From NCBI GenBank assembly GCA_025175895.1, contig CM045987.1, forward strand, positions 31,894,113 to 31,958,112: a DNA stretch of 64,000 nt, read 5' to 3'. The DNA comes from Wurfbainia villosa (taxonomy: Eukaryota > Streptophyta > Magnoliopsida > Zingiberales > Zingiberaceae). Position 1 is the stretch's first letter; the number at the start of each line of letters is the position of its first letter. Both the position numbers and the translations under genes were made by a program. Below the pieces are notes generated by a model, which worked only from the letters and a program-made list of their open reading frames with translations, did no database searches and had not been told where the DNA came from. Positions 22,160-33,480 of this stretch are shown piece by piece.

Positions 22160-22708
22160 CTAAATTTTAACTGACTGTAAGACAAAAATATCATTTCCTA
22201 TATGTAATATGTCATCGACATACAATACTAGGAATACGACTGCACTCCCACTAACCTTCTTGTACACACAAGGTTCGTCCGGATTTTGTGATAAATCAAA
22301 CTTTTTTATTGTTTCATCAAAACAGATATTCCAGCTCTTGGATGCTTGCTTCAATCCATATATGGATCGTCGCAATTTGCATACTTTGGTTTTATCAATA
22401 TATGTAAAACACTCAGGTTGTATCATATACACGTCCTCAAGTAGGTTTCCATTAAGGAAAGATGTTTTCACATCCATCTGTCATATCTCATAATCATAAT
22501 GAGTCGCTATGGCCAGGAGCATCCGAATGAATTTAAGCAAAGCAACAGGTGAATAGGTCTTGTCATAATCAACACCTTGCTTTTGACGATATCCTTTCAC
22601 TACAAGTCTAGCCTTATAGGTAATCACATTACCATCCATATCGGTTTTCTTCTTGAAAACCCACTTACACCCTATAGGCTTTATGCCTTCAAGTGGGTCA
22701 ACCAAGTT
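22160..22708 (-). pseudogene. pol: Reverse transcriptase core, Angela-like pol
   Basis: Two open pieces (22705-22481 and 22477-22160). They contain CKWVFKKKTDMDGNVITYKA, KQGVDYDKTYSPVALL, MDVKTSFLNGNLLEDVYM, the fingers/palm motif SIYGLKQASKSWN and the catalytic YVDD (LVLYVDDILHIGND). The breaks before, between and after these pieces are single stops (TAG, TGA, TAG) at NQV-x-NLVDP, YDYEI-x-QMDV and SVKI-x-LSK, positions that are tryptophan in the family. Otherwise the domain is well kept, so the element was probably active before silencing. Confidence 0.9.
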
Positions 22709-23887
22709 CTAAACTTGATTTTCATACATGGAATCCATTCCCGACTTCATGGCATTAAGCCATTTATCCCTTTCTGAACTTTTCAGAACTTCTTCATAAT
22801 TGGTAGGCTCCTCATCATCAATGAGTAACACGTCGTTCGATTCACTTACGAGAAATCCATATCTCTTAGGAATGTTGTATGTTCTACCAGATCTACGAAG
22901 ATGTGGTGTCACAATTAGTCCAGTCGACGGCTCATTACTATGAGTTATCGGTTGTGGTGCTTCACCAGGTATCTCATCAATGCCTATTGGAGTCTCTTGA
23001 GCCTCCTCAAGCTCAATGACACTCCCACTATTTTCTTGTAAGAGAAACTCTTTCTCTAGAAACATAACATGCCTTGAAACAAATACCTTTTGTTCCACAG
23101 GATGATAGAATTGATAACCCCTTATTTCCTTAGGGTATCTAATAAATAAACATTTATCAGAACTAGCATCCAATTTGTCTGATACAGTCCGCTTCACATA
23201 AGCAGTACAACCCCATATCTTCAAGTAAGATAAATGAGGTTTCTTACTATTCTATATCTTATATGGAGTAGTAGAGACTACCTTGGTTGACATTCTGTTT
23301 AGCAAGTAAACAGCTGTCCAAAGTGTATAGCCCCAAAAGGACTTGGGAAGATTTGCATGATTCATCATCGACCTGACCATGTCCAACAAGGTCTGGTTAC
23401 GCCTCTCAGATACACCATTATGCTGCGGTATATACGGCGGAGTCCATTGAGGCAATATACCATTATCCCTTAGATAATCTAGAAACTCTTGACTCAAGTA
23501 TTCACCACCTCGATCTGATCGAAGTATTTTAATACTCTTGCCAAGTTGTTTCTCTACTTCACTTCTGAATTCTTTAAACCTTTCAAAGGCTTCAGACTTG
23601 TGTTTCATCAAGAACACATACCCAAACCGTGAGTAATCATCGGTGAAGATAATGAAGTAGTTATAGCCTCCTAGAGCATGAGTTATCATAGGTCCGCATA
23701 CATCCGTATGTATTAGACCAAGTAACTCTCCCACTGGTTCACCTTTTCCAGTAAAAGGTAACTTGGTCATCTTACCTTTTAAGCAATATTCGCATGTATC
23801 GAATGAATCAGATTCAAACGATTCCAGAATTCCACATCGGTGTAATTCGGACATGCATTTCTTGCTTGCATGGCTAAGACGATAATG
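22709..23887 (-). pseudogene. pol: Integrase of the Angela-like element
   Basis: Inserts the cDNA copy into the genome. The minus strand shows the zinc-binding region (CGILESFE...CEYCLKGKMTKLPF) and the catalytic core with its three acidic residues in HTDVCGPM, ILRSDRGGEYLS and PQHNGVSERRN. The C-terminal part (KIWGCTAYVKR, YPKEIRGYQFYHP) runs to about 22950 and the linker to RT ends at 22709. One TAG at 23252 replaces the Trp of the family's TPYELW motif. A further break before 23854 separates it from the protease. Confidence 0.9.
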
Positions 23888-24304
23888 TCACATGTAGGAG
23901 TTTAATTGATTATCCTTTTGAGCACGCTTGTTGCTTGCTTCGATATTGAAAATGTCACTGGATACGTCCAATGTATAAATATCATTGCTTAAAGTTTCAG
24001 TCCCATAAAGAAAGTCATTAAAAGTTATGTAACAACAATTGTTACTAAAAGTTAAATGATACCCATTTATATTTAAATAAGAAATAGAAATGATGTTCTT
24101 TATCATCGAAGGAACATAAAAGCAATTGTCCAGTTCTAAGACAAGTCCTGTAGGGAGGTTCAACAAATATGTTCCGATGGCGAGTGCAACAACCTTTGCT
24201 CCATTCCCAACACGTAAGTTTGACTCTCCCTTGACGAGTCTTCTTCTATTCCTTAGCCCATGTATGTCATTACATATATGTGAGCCACACTCAGTATCCA
24301 ATAC
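23888..24304 (-). pseudogene. pol: Aspartic protease region, Angela-like pol, altered active site
   Basis: Would cut the Gag-Pol polyprotein. The active-site motif is at the start (about 24290): the minus strand reads LDTECGSHICND where the family has LDTGCGSHICN. The glycine after Asp-Thr is thus glutamate, a G-to-A change expected to destroy activity. Downstream KGESNLRVGNGAKVVALAIG, LVLELDNCFYVPSMIKNIIS and the start of the GAG-pre-integrase region are typical. Confidence 0.85.
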
Positions 24305-25003
24305 CCAAGTGTCTAAGGAAAAAGAATGACAATCAATAACGAAGATACCTGAGAGGATGGGGCATCAAATGCCTTCTTCTTCTTCACGGACTCAAGATAA
24401 ATCTTGCAGTTTTTTCGCCAGTGGCCCTCCTTGCCACAATGATGGCAAGTGCTCTTTTGTGCTGGTTCTGCCTTCTTAGTCTTTTTCTTCTTCCCCTTCT
24501 GTTGTTCCTTTGACTTTCTCTTAAAACCTTTCTTCGAGGAATCAACTAACAACACCGTCCCCTGCTCATGCTTCACAGAAGGCTCCACAGTTTTCAGCAT
24601 GTTGAGCAGTACCACAGATGAACCTTCTTGCATCTCAGAGGTAAAGAGGAGCTTGAAGACTTCGAACCTTTCGGATCTCACTTGCTCATCAAACAACTCA
24701 TAAAGATGAAATACTATGGTATGAGCATCCATATGCTCATGCTACTTCCGCAGCTCGAGTACCATCACGGCTAGCATGATGTAACTCACTTGTTTTGAAT
24801 CAATCACATATTTCTGATAAGCCAACAATTGGTCCAGAGTTGCGTTATCATTAGGACGGGGGGGGGGGGGGGAGAGACTCTTCGAGGACATACACAAGCT
24901 TTTTCGCCTTGAGAACAATTCTCAAGTTTCTAAGCCAGTCCAAGAAGTTCGGCCCAGTCAATTTATTCGAATTCAAAATAGAGCGCAAATTCAAAGACAT
25001 CAT
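24305..25003 (-). pseudogene. gag: gag of the Angela-like element
   Basis: Starts at the minus-strand ATG ending at 25003 (MMSLNLRSILNSNKLTGPNF, the usual start of this Gag type, with DWLRNLRIVLKAKKLVYVL following). A run of 13 or so G on the plus strand (about 24859-24871) encodes a polyproline stretch and may carry a length change. A TAG near 24746 falls at a Gln position (LRK-x-HEHMDAH). The C-terminal part is lysine-rich with one CCHC knuckle, CHHCGKEGHWRKNC, spacing intact. It joins the protease region at about 24305. Confidence 0.88.
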
Positions 25004-26206
25004 GATCAAGCGATTAACCTAGAAATACAAAATCGAGCATATATGAGAAAGATGGAAAAATGCATCAACATACATTTACAAATCCCATTCATTTTTTGAA
25101 TTTTAAAACCCCAAAATCACTTCGGGAGATCATAGGTCCATCTCCGAATGGGCTGATATCCAACATAGATATGAATAACCTTGGAGAGAGTCCAACAAGC
25201 CATTCATAGCTACAATGGTAGGTATCAAGTATACCGATTGCATATCACATATATGCAACTATCACAATGTGCTATCAACTAATTGAATGTTCATATATAC
25301 ATCGGGTTGTTAACTCATTAACAAGTATGCATCATATGCATAGCACCCAACTTCACCTCTCTTCACATCGACCTAGAGCGCATTCAACCAATTAGCCCGG
25401 CTTGGAGAGAGTCCAACAACCAAAGTTAACGATTGACCTCTGACTCTTACCATATTAGTATTAAACTATTCCATGGTTTGAACATGTTCAGGTTCGAGCC
25501 GGGCTTGGAGAGAGTCCAACAACTCAAACAAGAAACAGAACTCTAGTTCTAACCATATTAATGGAAGGTGTAGGCTTTAATATTGTGCAAGGGTTTTAAT
25601 GTCTCATCCTCTTTGCATGTAAATAATTATTATCTACGTGACATGACATACATGACATATATCTATATGTCACGACACGCATGACATAATGATATGCATC
25701 TAATGCAATTACATGACATACAATTATGACATGTACAAAATTTCTTTATATGTCATAACTATTTATGGAGATAAAATATGTTCGAGATTTGATTCCCTAA
25801 ATCAAATCATGATTAAATTAGGAAAAAGATTTCCAAATCTAATCACATATTTTATTTATAGAAAGCCTTAATTAAGGAAAGTCAAATTTAATTTAGGAAA
25901 TAAATTTCCTAAATTGTTAAAACTATTTATGAAAATAAAATATATTTTAGATTTGATTCCCAAATCAAATCATGATTAAATTAGAAAATAAATTTCCAAA
26001 TATAATCACATATTTTATTTATGGAAAGTGTTAATTTCCATAAATACTTCTAAACTTTCTAAAAGTAGAAGATTTCCATAAATACTTCTAAACTTTCCAA
26101 AATTAGAAAATTTCCATAAATACTTCTAAACTTTTCAAAAGTAGAAAATTTCCATAAATACAATTATGACTATCACAAAATAATTTTACGATTATGTCGA
26201 AACACA
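25004..26206 (-). other. Untranslated leader of the Angela-like element
   Basis: No ORF. A phrase GGCTTGGAGAGAGTCCAACAA or close variant occurs three times (about 25170, 25410, 25500). From 25740 to 26170 there are AT-rich repeats on GGAAATAAATTTCC and AATTTCCATAAATACTTC. A leader of about 1.2 kb is long but not unusual for this clade; it would carry packaging signals. Confidence 0.6.
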
Positions 26207-26224
26207 ACCTGGGCTCTGATACCA
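26207..26224 (-). other. Primer binding site of the Angela-like element
   Basis: The minus strand reads TGGTATCAGAGCCCAGG, a tRNA-Met-type site directly beside the 5' LTR. Confidence 0.9.
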
Positions 26225-26225
26225 T

Positions 26226-27280
26226 TGTTAGGTTTCGTCGGTACCACGGCGATTGTGTGTTCGAACATGTTTCGTAAACATGTGCACAGTGGAAGAATTA
26301 AAAGCAATAAATCTAATTTATTACAACACGCACATCACACGCATGCAAGATACAATATGTGTAGACATAATCGCAGTTTCAAATTTTACAATAAAAGGAA
26401 ATTATGCAAGTTATACCTGACGTATCACATGCAGCGGGAATGACATCAACCGGAGCGACTCTTACTAGAATCGCCTCTATTCGTATCCATGCCGAGTATC
26501 GTCGGGATGACTTCACAAAGCCACGAGCCTCGTCTTCACAAAAGTCACTAGCCTCGAGTCGAAGACGATGTGATCCGAGAGACGATCACAATCCAAATAA
26601 AAAATTCGGATCCAAAAATTGAGTTTCGCAAACTCGCTTCTCGGAAGTGGTTTCGTCAACCGATTGACGAAAACTCAACCCTCCACCTATGAGGATTGCC
26701 AGAGAACCAATACCCGGTAAATAGGTTGCTATCAGAGCGCAAAATGCCGACCAAATGACCTCTCCACGAAGAGGAGAACAAGCTGTCCAGAATGTTTGGT
26801 GGAAGATATGACCGGACAATCAATGGTCGGCTGCACCTTGGTCACCGATGGCTAATGGAGGATGGCCGGAGGAGTCGCCGACGGCTGGTGGGTGGCCGGC
26901 GGCGAGGAGAAGGCAGCAATAAAGTTGGGCGGCAACCAACTTGGGCGGCTAGAGCAAGGAAGAAGAGGAGAAGGTGGCTAGGGTTTCCAAAATCCTTGAA
27001 CCAATTAATTCTCCACGAAAAACCCTTAAGCTATGTTTTATAGAGAACACATTCTCCTAACGGTTATTGGTTCATAACCAAAACCCATTAACCCGCTCCA
27101 ATAACTTAAGTTAAAATAAACCAAACCGCATTGGTCTATTTTAAGTTAAAACGAACCGAACCAACTTTGGTTCATTCGTTTAAAACAAACCAAACCACTT
27201 TAGTTTATTTTCCACCATTGGATTAGAACCAAACCAATTTGGTTCATCCATCATGTATTCATAAGACTCGGCCCATCCAT
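26226..27280 (-). repeat. 5' LTR of the Angela-like element, first segment
   Basis: Plus-strand start TGTTAGG at 26226. It matches 19129-20145 and is interrupted by the gypsy element after the TSD TCCAT (27276-27280); it continues at 40338. The TATA box is at 27036-27045 on the minus strand. Confidence 0.9.
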
Positions 27281-28468
27281 TGTTATGCCCTGAGAGTATG
27301 CCATGCCGAAAAGCAAACGGACGACATCTCCACTATACATGGCAATATCTCGTGTTAATACAAGGCCCGTAGGCCACAACAACAACAACAACATATATAT
27401 ATGTAAACAAACCACAGCGGAAACTAACCACAACAACATAACAAACTACACAGTGCATACCGGTATGACTAACCACATCATAAGAAAATATTGGCAAAAC
27501 CCGAACCCAACACCACAAGTGTGTACATCACATGACAATCCACAACACATCACACCGCGAAAAACTCCAAATACATAACACACATACGGAAAGCCCAAAA
27601 TGACCACCAGAGTCTCGGGGGTGAGATGAGATGTCCGCCAGCGGTGCTCCAAGCCGTCACGAAGACTTCTACCTATTACCTGGGCAACAGAAAAACCCAC
27701 GGTCCGTGGTGGTGAGTATAACTCAGCAGGTAATAGGAAAAACATGTATATATCAAATATCACATGTAATTCAACAACATAACCTAAAGGTACAATAGGT
27801 ATACCAGCATAGTATATAAATACATGCATATACCGTCTAACCAAATAAACAACGTATAACGCAGACATACCTGAAAGTCTGCTATGCTACTCTGATCCAA
27901 CCTGAGCATATATCCAACAGGAAGAGTAATACTAACTCACAATATACTCATGATACAGGTCAAGGTTATCTAATGGTCTGTCCAACAAATATATAAGTAT
28001 CCGACACAATCCTATAACAGATGCAAGAAGCATGTATGAATATGATGTACAACCAAATGCAGCAAGCATAGTACAATCAAATGCAACTTCACAATAAGCA
28101 TATATATATAGACTGCATCTATATATATATTAATTACAACCATCCATATATATATATACATGCATAAATGTATATATATGGTAATATGCAAAACGCCATA
28201 AGATAATCATAATGCAAAGATGCATGGTCATGCCTCGCAAGACCCCTACTGCTACTACGACTTCAACACCAACCACTGCTCTAGAGTGGTCGAGTGGGCA
28301 GTATGATCAAGTAGCATATGAGCGTAAAGAGCTCGCTACACAACGGGGGTCCCTACTACTGGCCACTCCGACTAACACTACCTATGAGTGGTCGAGTGCC
28401 ACATACCCAGGACAACTGCACACAACTCTAACTACCACCGTCTATAGTGGTAGAGTGCGACACAATAA

Positions 28469-30651
28469 TGTTGGGTTTCCGACACCGCGACGAGTGTGTG
28501 TTCGAACATGTTTCGCAAACATGTGCACAACGGAAGAAATAAAAATAATAAATCTACATTTATTACAACACACACATCACACGCATGCATAGTAGAACAT
28601 GTGTAGACATAACTGTAAATTTAAATTTGTAATAAAAGGAAATTTAACTACGTATACCTTTCGTATCACGTGTAGTGGGAACGACATCAACCGGAACGAT
28701 CTTTGCTAGAATGGTCTCTATCCGTATCCACGCCGAGTATCCTCGGGATGACTTCGCTAAGTCACGAGCCTCGTCTTCGTACAGGTTACTAGCCTCGTGT
28801 TGAAGACGATGTGATCAAGAGATGATCACTATCCGAATCCAAAACCGAGTCCTCAAAACTCGCTTCTCCGGAGAGGTATTCGTCAACCGTTTGACGAATC
28901 CTTCATCCTCCACCTCAGAGGATTACCGGAGATCGAATCCCCGGTAAGTTAGGTGCTGTTGGAGCTCCAACCGTCGTCCAAACGACGCTCCGACGAGAGG
29001 GAAACAAGCTGTCCAGAAAATTGGACAGCTTTGGTGGAGGAATTAGGGACGGCCAAAAAGGTAGGATGAAGCTCACCTTGATGCCAAACCCAAAGGAGAT
29101 CACCGGAGCACCAACCGGCAGCAGCTCGACGCTGGCGAGGGGGAAGGAAAGCTCCTTCTGGACGCCGGTTGGAGGAGGTAGGCGGCGGCAATGAAGTTGG
29201 CGCCGAGAGTCTCCAAAGGAAGGAGGTGGGCGGCAACTTAGGGCTAGGGTTTAAGCCCTCTTTTATAGAGAACTAATTCTCTTAATGGTTATTGGATCAT
29301 AACCATAAGGCCCGTTAACCCGCTCCATTAATATAAGTTAAAATAAACCAAACCATGATGGTTTATTTTAAGTTAAAATGAACCGAACCAACTTTTGGTT
29401 CATTCGTTTAAAATAAACCAAACCCTTTGGTTTATTCTCCTCCATTGGATTAGAAACAAACCATTTTGGTTCATCCATTATATCTTCATAAGACACGGCC
29501 CATCCACGCTTCAATTGCGACTGAAACGATTTCATGCTCGCTCCATGTTTGGTCCAACCAAACCTAGTTTCTCTCGGTCTGAGAATCCCATTCTCAAGCT
29601 CGTTTTAAATCCTTCGGATTACGCCGCGGCGTGACCAAATAGGTTCTCGATTTATGTTGGCCGTCTATAATTAACCATTAATTATAGAACGATCATGAGT
29701 GGCACCTAGTAGTACATCATGATCCCCAATTAACCGAAAAGATCAACGGTTGATCCAGAACTATTTCTGAAACCCTTCAGCAGCTCGAATGAATCGTGCC
29801 CCCTTCCCTTCACTCATCTTATACCCACTTGGTTCAGGACATGGTCTATAGTGTCAGTCCCCACTAGGCTGACTACGTCACACCTAGCCCAAGTATCATT
29901 TCCTTGTCCTACGGATTCTAGTTACTCCACATGTATCGAAGAGTACCTTACTCTAAACATGTAATGCTTTGGCCAAAGACTTTAGTAACAATCCGACGAG
30001 AGGCCATGGGTATACATCTCCTCGCAAGGAGTGGTGAATCCTTTATAGGCTATTCAAACACCTTCGATCACTTCGACTTATACCCAATCATCCTGAGTCC
30101 ACATCTCCTTAGAGATGCTTGCTTAAGATGTCAAAGCATAAGTCTCCACGATCAAGATGACTTGAATACCGCAAGTCAAAGGAACATCGCACTTAAGCTA
30201 CAGTAAGAACTTCATTGACATATCTATATATGCAGAGAACCATATGAAGTCTTACGGCTGGTCACTCCAATGAACTAGTTACCATAACTAGCATCCACGA
30301 TCAACTCCGGACATCACAATGTCTCCAGCTAGTGAGAATCAGCTGCTTGGATACACCAAGGAGTACACCTCGTGCTAGTCTTGATAGAATTGATGGTGTC
30401 CAAATCCATCAATTCATCGACTAGGGATAATTTCGATACATCACAATTACACATGTAGAGATACTCACTAGTTGTGATCCAATCACAAATTCTCTCATGC
30501 TGTGAATCGTATCGTGGACATTCAGTAAATGAGTTTAAGATCCAATCAAATACATGAAACATGTATACTCAAATAGTGAATCTTCATTTATCATAAAAAT
30601 GGTTCATACATAAGGCGATTGCCTTAGGACATCTCTCATATATTACTAACA
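28469..30651 (-). repeat. Solo LTR of the Angela-like family
   Basis: 2.18 kb, plus-strand ends TGTTGGG...ACTAACA, homologous to 19129-21295 in the same orientation. Flanks are AATAA (28464-28468) and AACAA (30652-30656), a 5-bp duplication with one change. With no internal sequence, it results from recombination between two LTRs. It is the innermost and so the youngest insertion of the nest. Confidence 0.9.
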
Positions 30652-30809
30652 AACAAATGCTCTGTCCTCACACCAATTACTCCTCGGGGAGTAACCTGGG
30701 AGGCAGGATGACTGACGACTCTCTCAACCCCAAGGGAGACTATGTCATCAGAATGCATGCAAATGATATGAATGTACTGTCACATGTACAAACATCTACC
30801 ACAGACTCT

Positions 30810-30965
30810 CTGTTCAACAGAGAGTCGTACCCATCTGATCAATATACTCTCTATCCTGTAGAGAATCATACTCAACTGATTGACGGACTCTCTATCCTGT
30901 AGAGAGTCATACTCAACTGATCGACGCACTCTCTATCCTGTAGAGAGTCATACTCAACTAATCAT
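30810..30965. repeat. Hairpin-forming repeats in the gypsy LTR (left copy)
   Basis: About four units of 40-42 bp, each holding ACTCTCTATCCTGTAGAGAGT, a perfect or nearly perfect palindrome with a short loop, followed by CATACTCAACTGATCGA. Confidence 0.8.
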
Positions 30966-32469
30966 ATCAAGCTGGGACTACCGGTCCGTAGTGACACACT
31001 AATCATCCTTCACTTAACCATTACACAACACATGGTTGGTAATAAGTATGCAACATACGGGTATTGGAATAAATCCTACATTTAGGACATTACGTACCCA
31101 TGGATGAACTTTTACCTAATTTACAAATCAGGTTATCATCCGTATTCCAACATCTACACCATACTAAACATTTATAGATCTACTTACATCATATATGTAA
31201 CTCCTAAATCATGATAAAGGAAAATGTGATATCAACCTTTGAGCAAATATAGCCAACGACAAGTATCAAGCATAAGATAAATAAGAGCAGGGTCAAGATA
31301 ATATGAACACCTAACATGCTCATATCTATGACTAAATTTGAATGCAATTACATCTACCTAACCAGGGTAGGAAATTACCCACCTGCTATGAAGAACGTAC
31401 TGATTGTCTTCATTTCCGAATCTCTGTCCTGAATCAACATCCTGCAAACAAAGAATGCAACATATATCTAAGTTATACTGTCAATCTAATAGCAGAACCA
31501 AACTAATTCCTTAACCTTATTGAATCCTATAGAATACTATCATCTCCAAAATACCAAACACCATATATAAATCCACAAATGAAACTAATACATCATCATC
31601 TTATAAATCAGATTGAATATGGTGGCACAGCTAGAATACATCCAACTCAAATCCCAAATCGGACTTACCAACCTTATCTACACTTGCACAACTTCTTGAT
31701 CTCAAATGGAGATATAACACCCAAATCATATAACCAAAGTATAGACAACTACTGTCAATCACCTGTAATTAAATTAAAACCATCATGCATGTAATCCAAC
31801 CAACCGATCACAGCCCCACAACAGCACACCAACAGGACATCACAAATAGACCTCCAATTTCATACCGTGAATCCGATCCACACTTACCCAGTACAACTCC
31901 TTTGATCCAAGTATAGGTATCCAATCTGGACCAATCAGATTGTTTTGCAAGAAATCCCTATTCAGATCACCTTCCTCACCTAGAAATCACAATATATTAC
32001 AGCTCTAACAAGATCCTTGCCCATTCACAGTCAAGAACAGAGCATCACCCAGCGCATTCCACAACCCACAGTTTACACAACTCAAGGGCCTAATCCACCC
32101 TATTTAGAATCCTCTGCTTAACCCATCTCCACAGCCGACTCAACTCTCCCATACCAACCCATACACAGAACATGCACAACACAACACCACATAATCCATC
32201 CACAGAACACAATGGATAGAAAAGAAGTAATCGAAATATATACCAACCGCAGACAACACAGATCAACCAATAGCCAATGGAAAGAAGGAGATAGATTAGG
32301 TTACCAACCCTAGGAACTCCACTGGCGACACTCCTCCAATTGTCCTGTTCGCTGGAAGACCCCTAGCAATCACAGAAATTGGGTAGAGGCGACTCCCAAC
32401 CAAGTAGCCACGAAGGCGCTGCCGGTTCCTTGCTCCACATGAACACTTGCCCGAGTCACCCCCCGACGA

Positions 32470-32700
32470 GCATGACCAATGATCATGATGTCATGACATA
32501 AATATAAACCTAAGCATACATGACATAAAAACAAACCTAAGCATGATCATGACATATTATAAGATAAAAATAGATATGATGTCATGACATGACATATGAC
32601 AAATGAAGCATGGAAAATAAGATGTAAAGGTATATAATACCTAAATTTTAATATTGATTGCTATTTGTTATGATTAATTTCATTTTATTTCAAATGGACC
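32470..32700 (-). repeat. Fragment of gag-only element spacer inside the gypsy element
   Basis: Reverse complement resembles 4170-4440 of TR-GAG 1: the AATATTAAAATTTAGGTATTAT block, then repeated TGTCATG and GACATCATG motifs. It lies exactly between the truncated LTR and the pol end, where the gypsy polypurine tract should be. Confidence 0.65.
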
Positions 32701-33480
32701 AATATAGCATGGGGTTAATTTTCCTTTTTGTCCAAATCGTTTCACCCCTTTCATAGGTGAAACACGCAGAAGTACCTGTTCCCCAACTGAGAACTCCAAA
32801 GGCCTTCGCCTCCAGTCTGCGTAACTCTTATGTTGACCCTGTGCCTCTAATAACCATCATCCGATGATGCGCACCTACTCTGCATCATGTTGGATACTTT
32901 GTGGCCCCCAATAGCTGTCATTCCCCCGACTTCCTCCCACAACACGGGAGATCTGCAGGGTCTACCGTATAGGGCCTCAGAAGGAGTCATCTGAATAGAG
33001 AAGTAATAATTGATCTTATAATCAAATTCCACTAAAGGAATGTGATTCTCCCAACTACCTCCATAATCCATGACACGAGATCTTAATAGATCCTCCAGAG
33101 TCTGAATGTTACGCTCAGACTGTCCATCTGTCTACAGATGAAATGTTGTACTGAGTCGAAGCTCTATGCCCATGGTCTGATCTAGACTCTACCCGAATCG
33201 CGAGGTAATCGCGGATCTCTATCAGATATAATACTCAAAGGTACGCCATGTAATCTTAAAATCTCTCGGCAGTACAACTCTGCCAGACGATCCAACGGGT
33301 CCGACCCCCGACTAGGTAGAAAGTTAGCTGATTCTGTTAGTCGATCCATGATCACCCAAATCGTATCATGTCTTTTACGGGTTTTAGGTAATCCCGCAAT
33401 GAAAATCCATCGGGATATGCTCCCATTTCCATTATGGAATCGAAATTTCCTGGAGCAATCCAGCAAATTCCTGATGTTCA
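32701..33480 (-). pseudogene. pol: Integrase of the gypsy element (broken)
   Basis: On the minus strand, 33466-33182 carries VIMDRLTESANFLPSR and ISDRDPRL, the first two catalytic aspartates with their usual surroundings. Around 33100-33160 a TDGQSERN segment holds the catalytic glutamate, but the preceding family motif HPQ reads HL-stop, as expected after C-to-T changes. 33071-32847 has DYGGSWENHIPLVEFDYK and MTPSEALYGRPCRSP. 32830-32701 encodes the C-terminal WRRRPLEFSVGEQVLLRVSP and MKGVKRFGQKGKL. There are several frame breaks. Firm as gypsy integrase; not functional. Confidence 0.85.

Larger units (their letters stand above)
27281..32469 (-). repeat. 3' LTR of the gypsy element, truncated, with nested solo LTR
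   Basis: Starts TGTTATGCCCTGAGAG at 27281, matching TGTCACGCCCGAGAG at 36787. Homology runs through 28468, resumes at 30652 after the solo LTR, and stops at about 32469 (CCCCCGACGA). The final 550 bp or so present at 39795-40337 are absent and replaced by foreign spacer sequence. Short ORFs in it recur in the other LTR at matching places and have no domain. Confidence 0.85.

Noticed and set aside
27251..27868. Minus-strand ORFs at the gypsy LTR start, including a 140-codon one
   Set aside because: The homologous right LTR (36787-37400) does not keep the frame. Hydrophobic V/Y-rich peptides come from ACAACAACA-type sequence.
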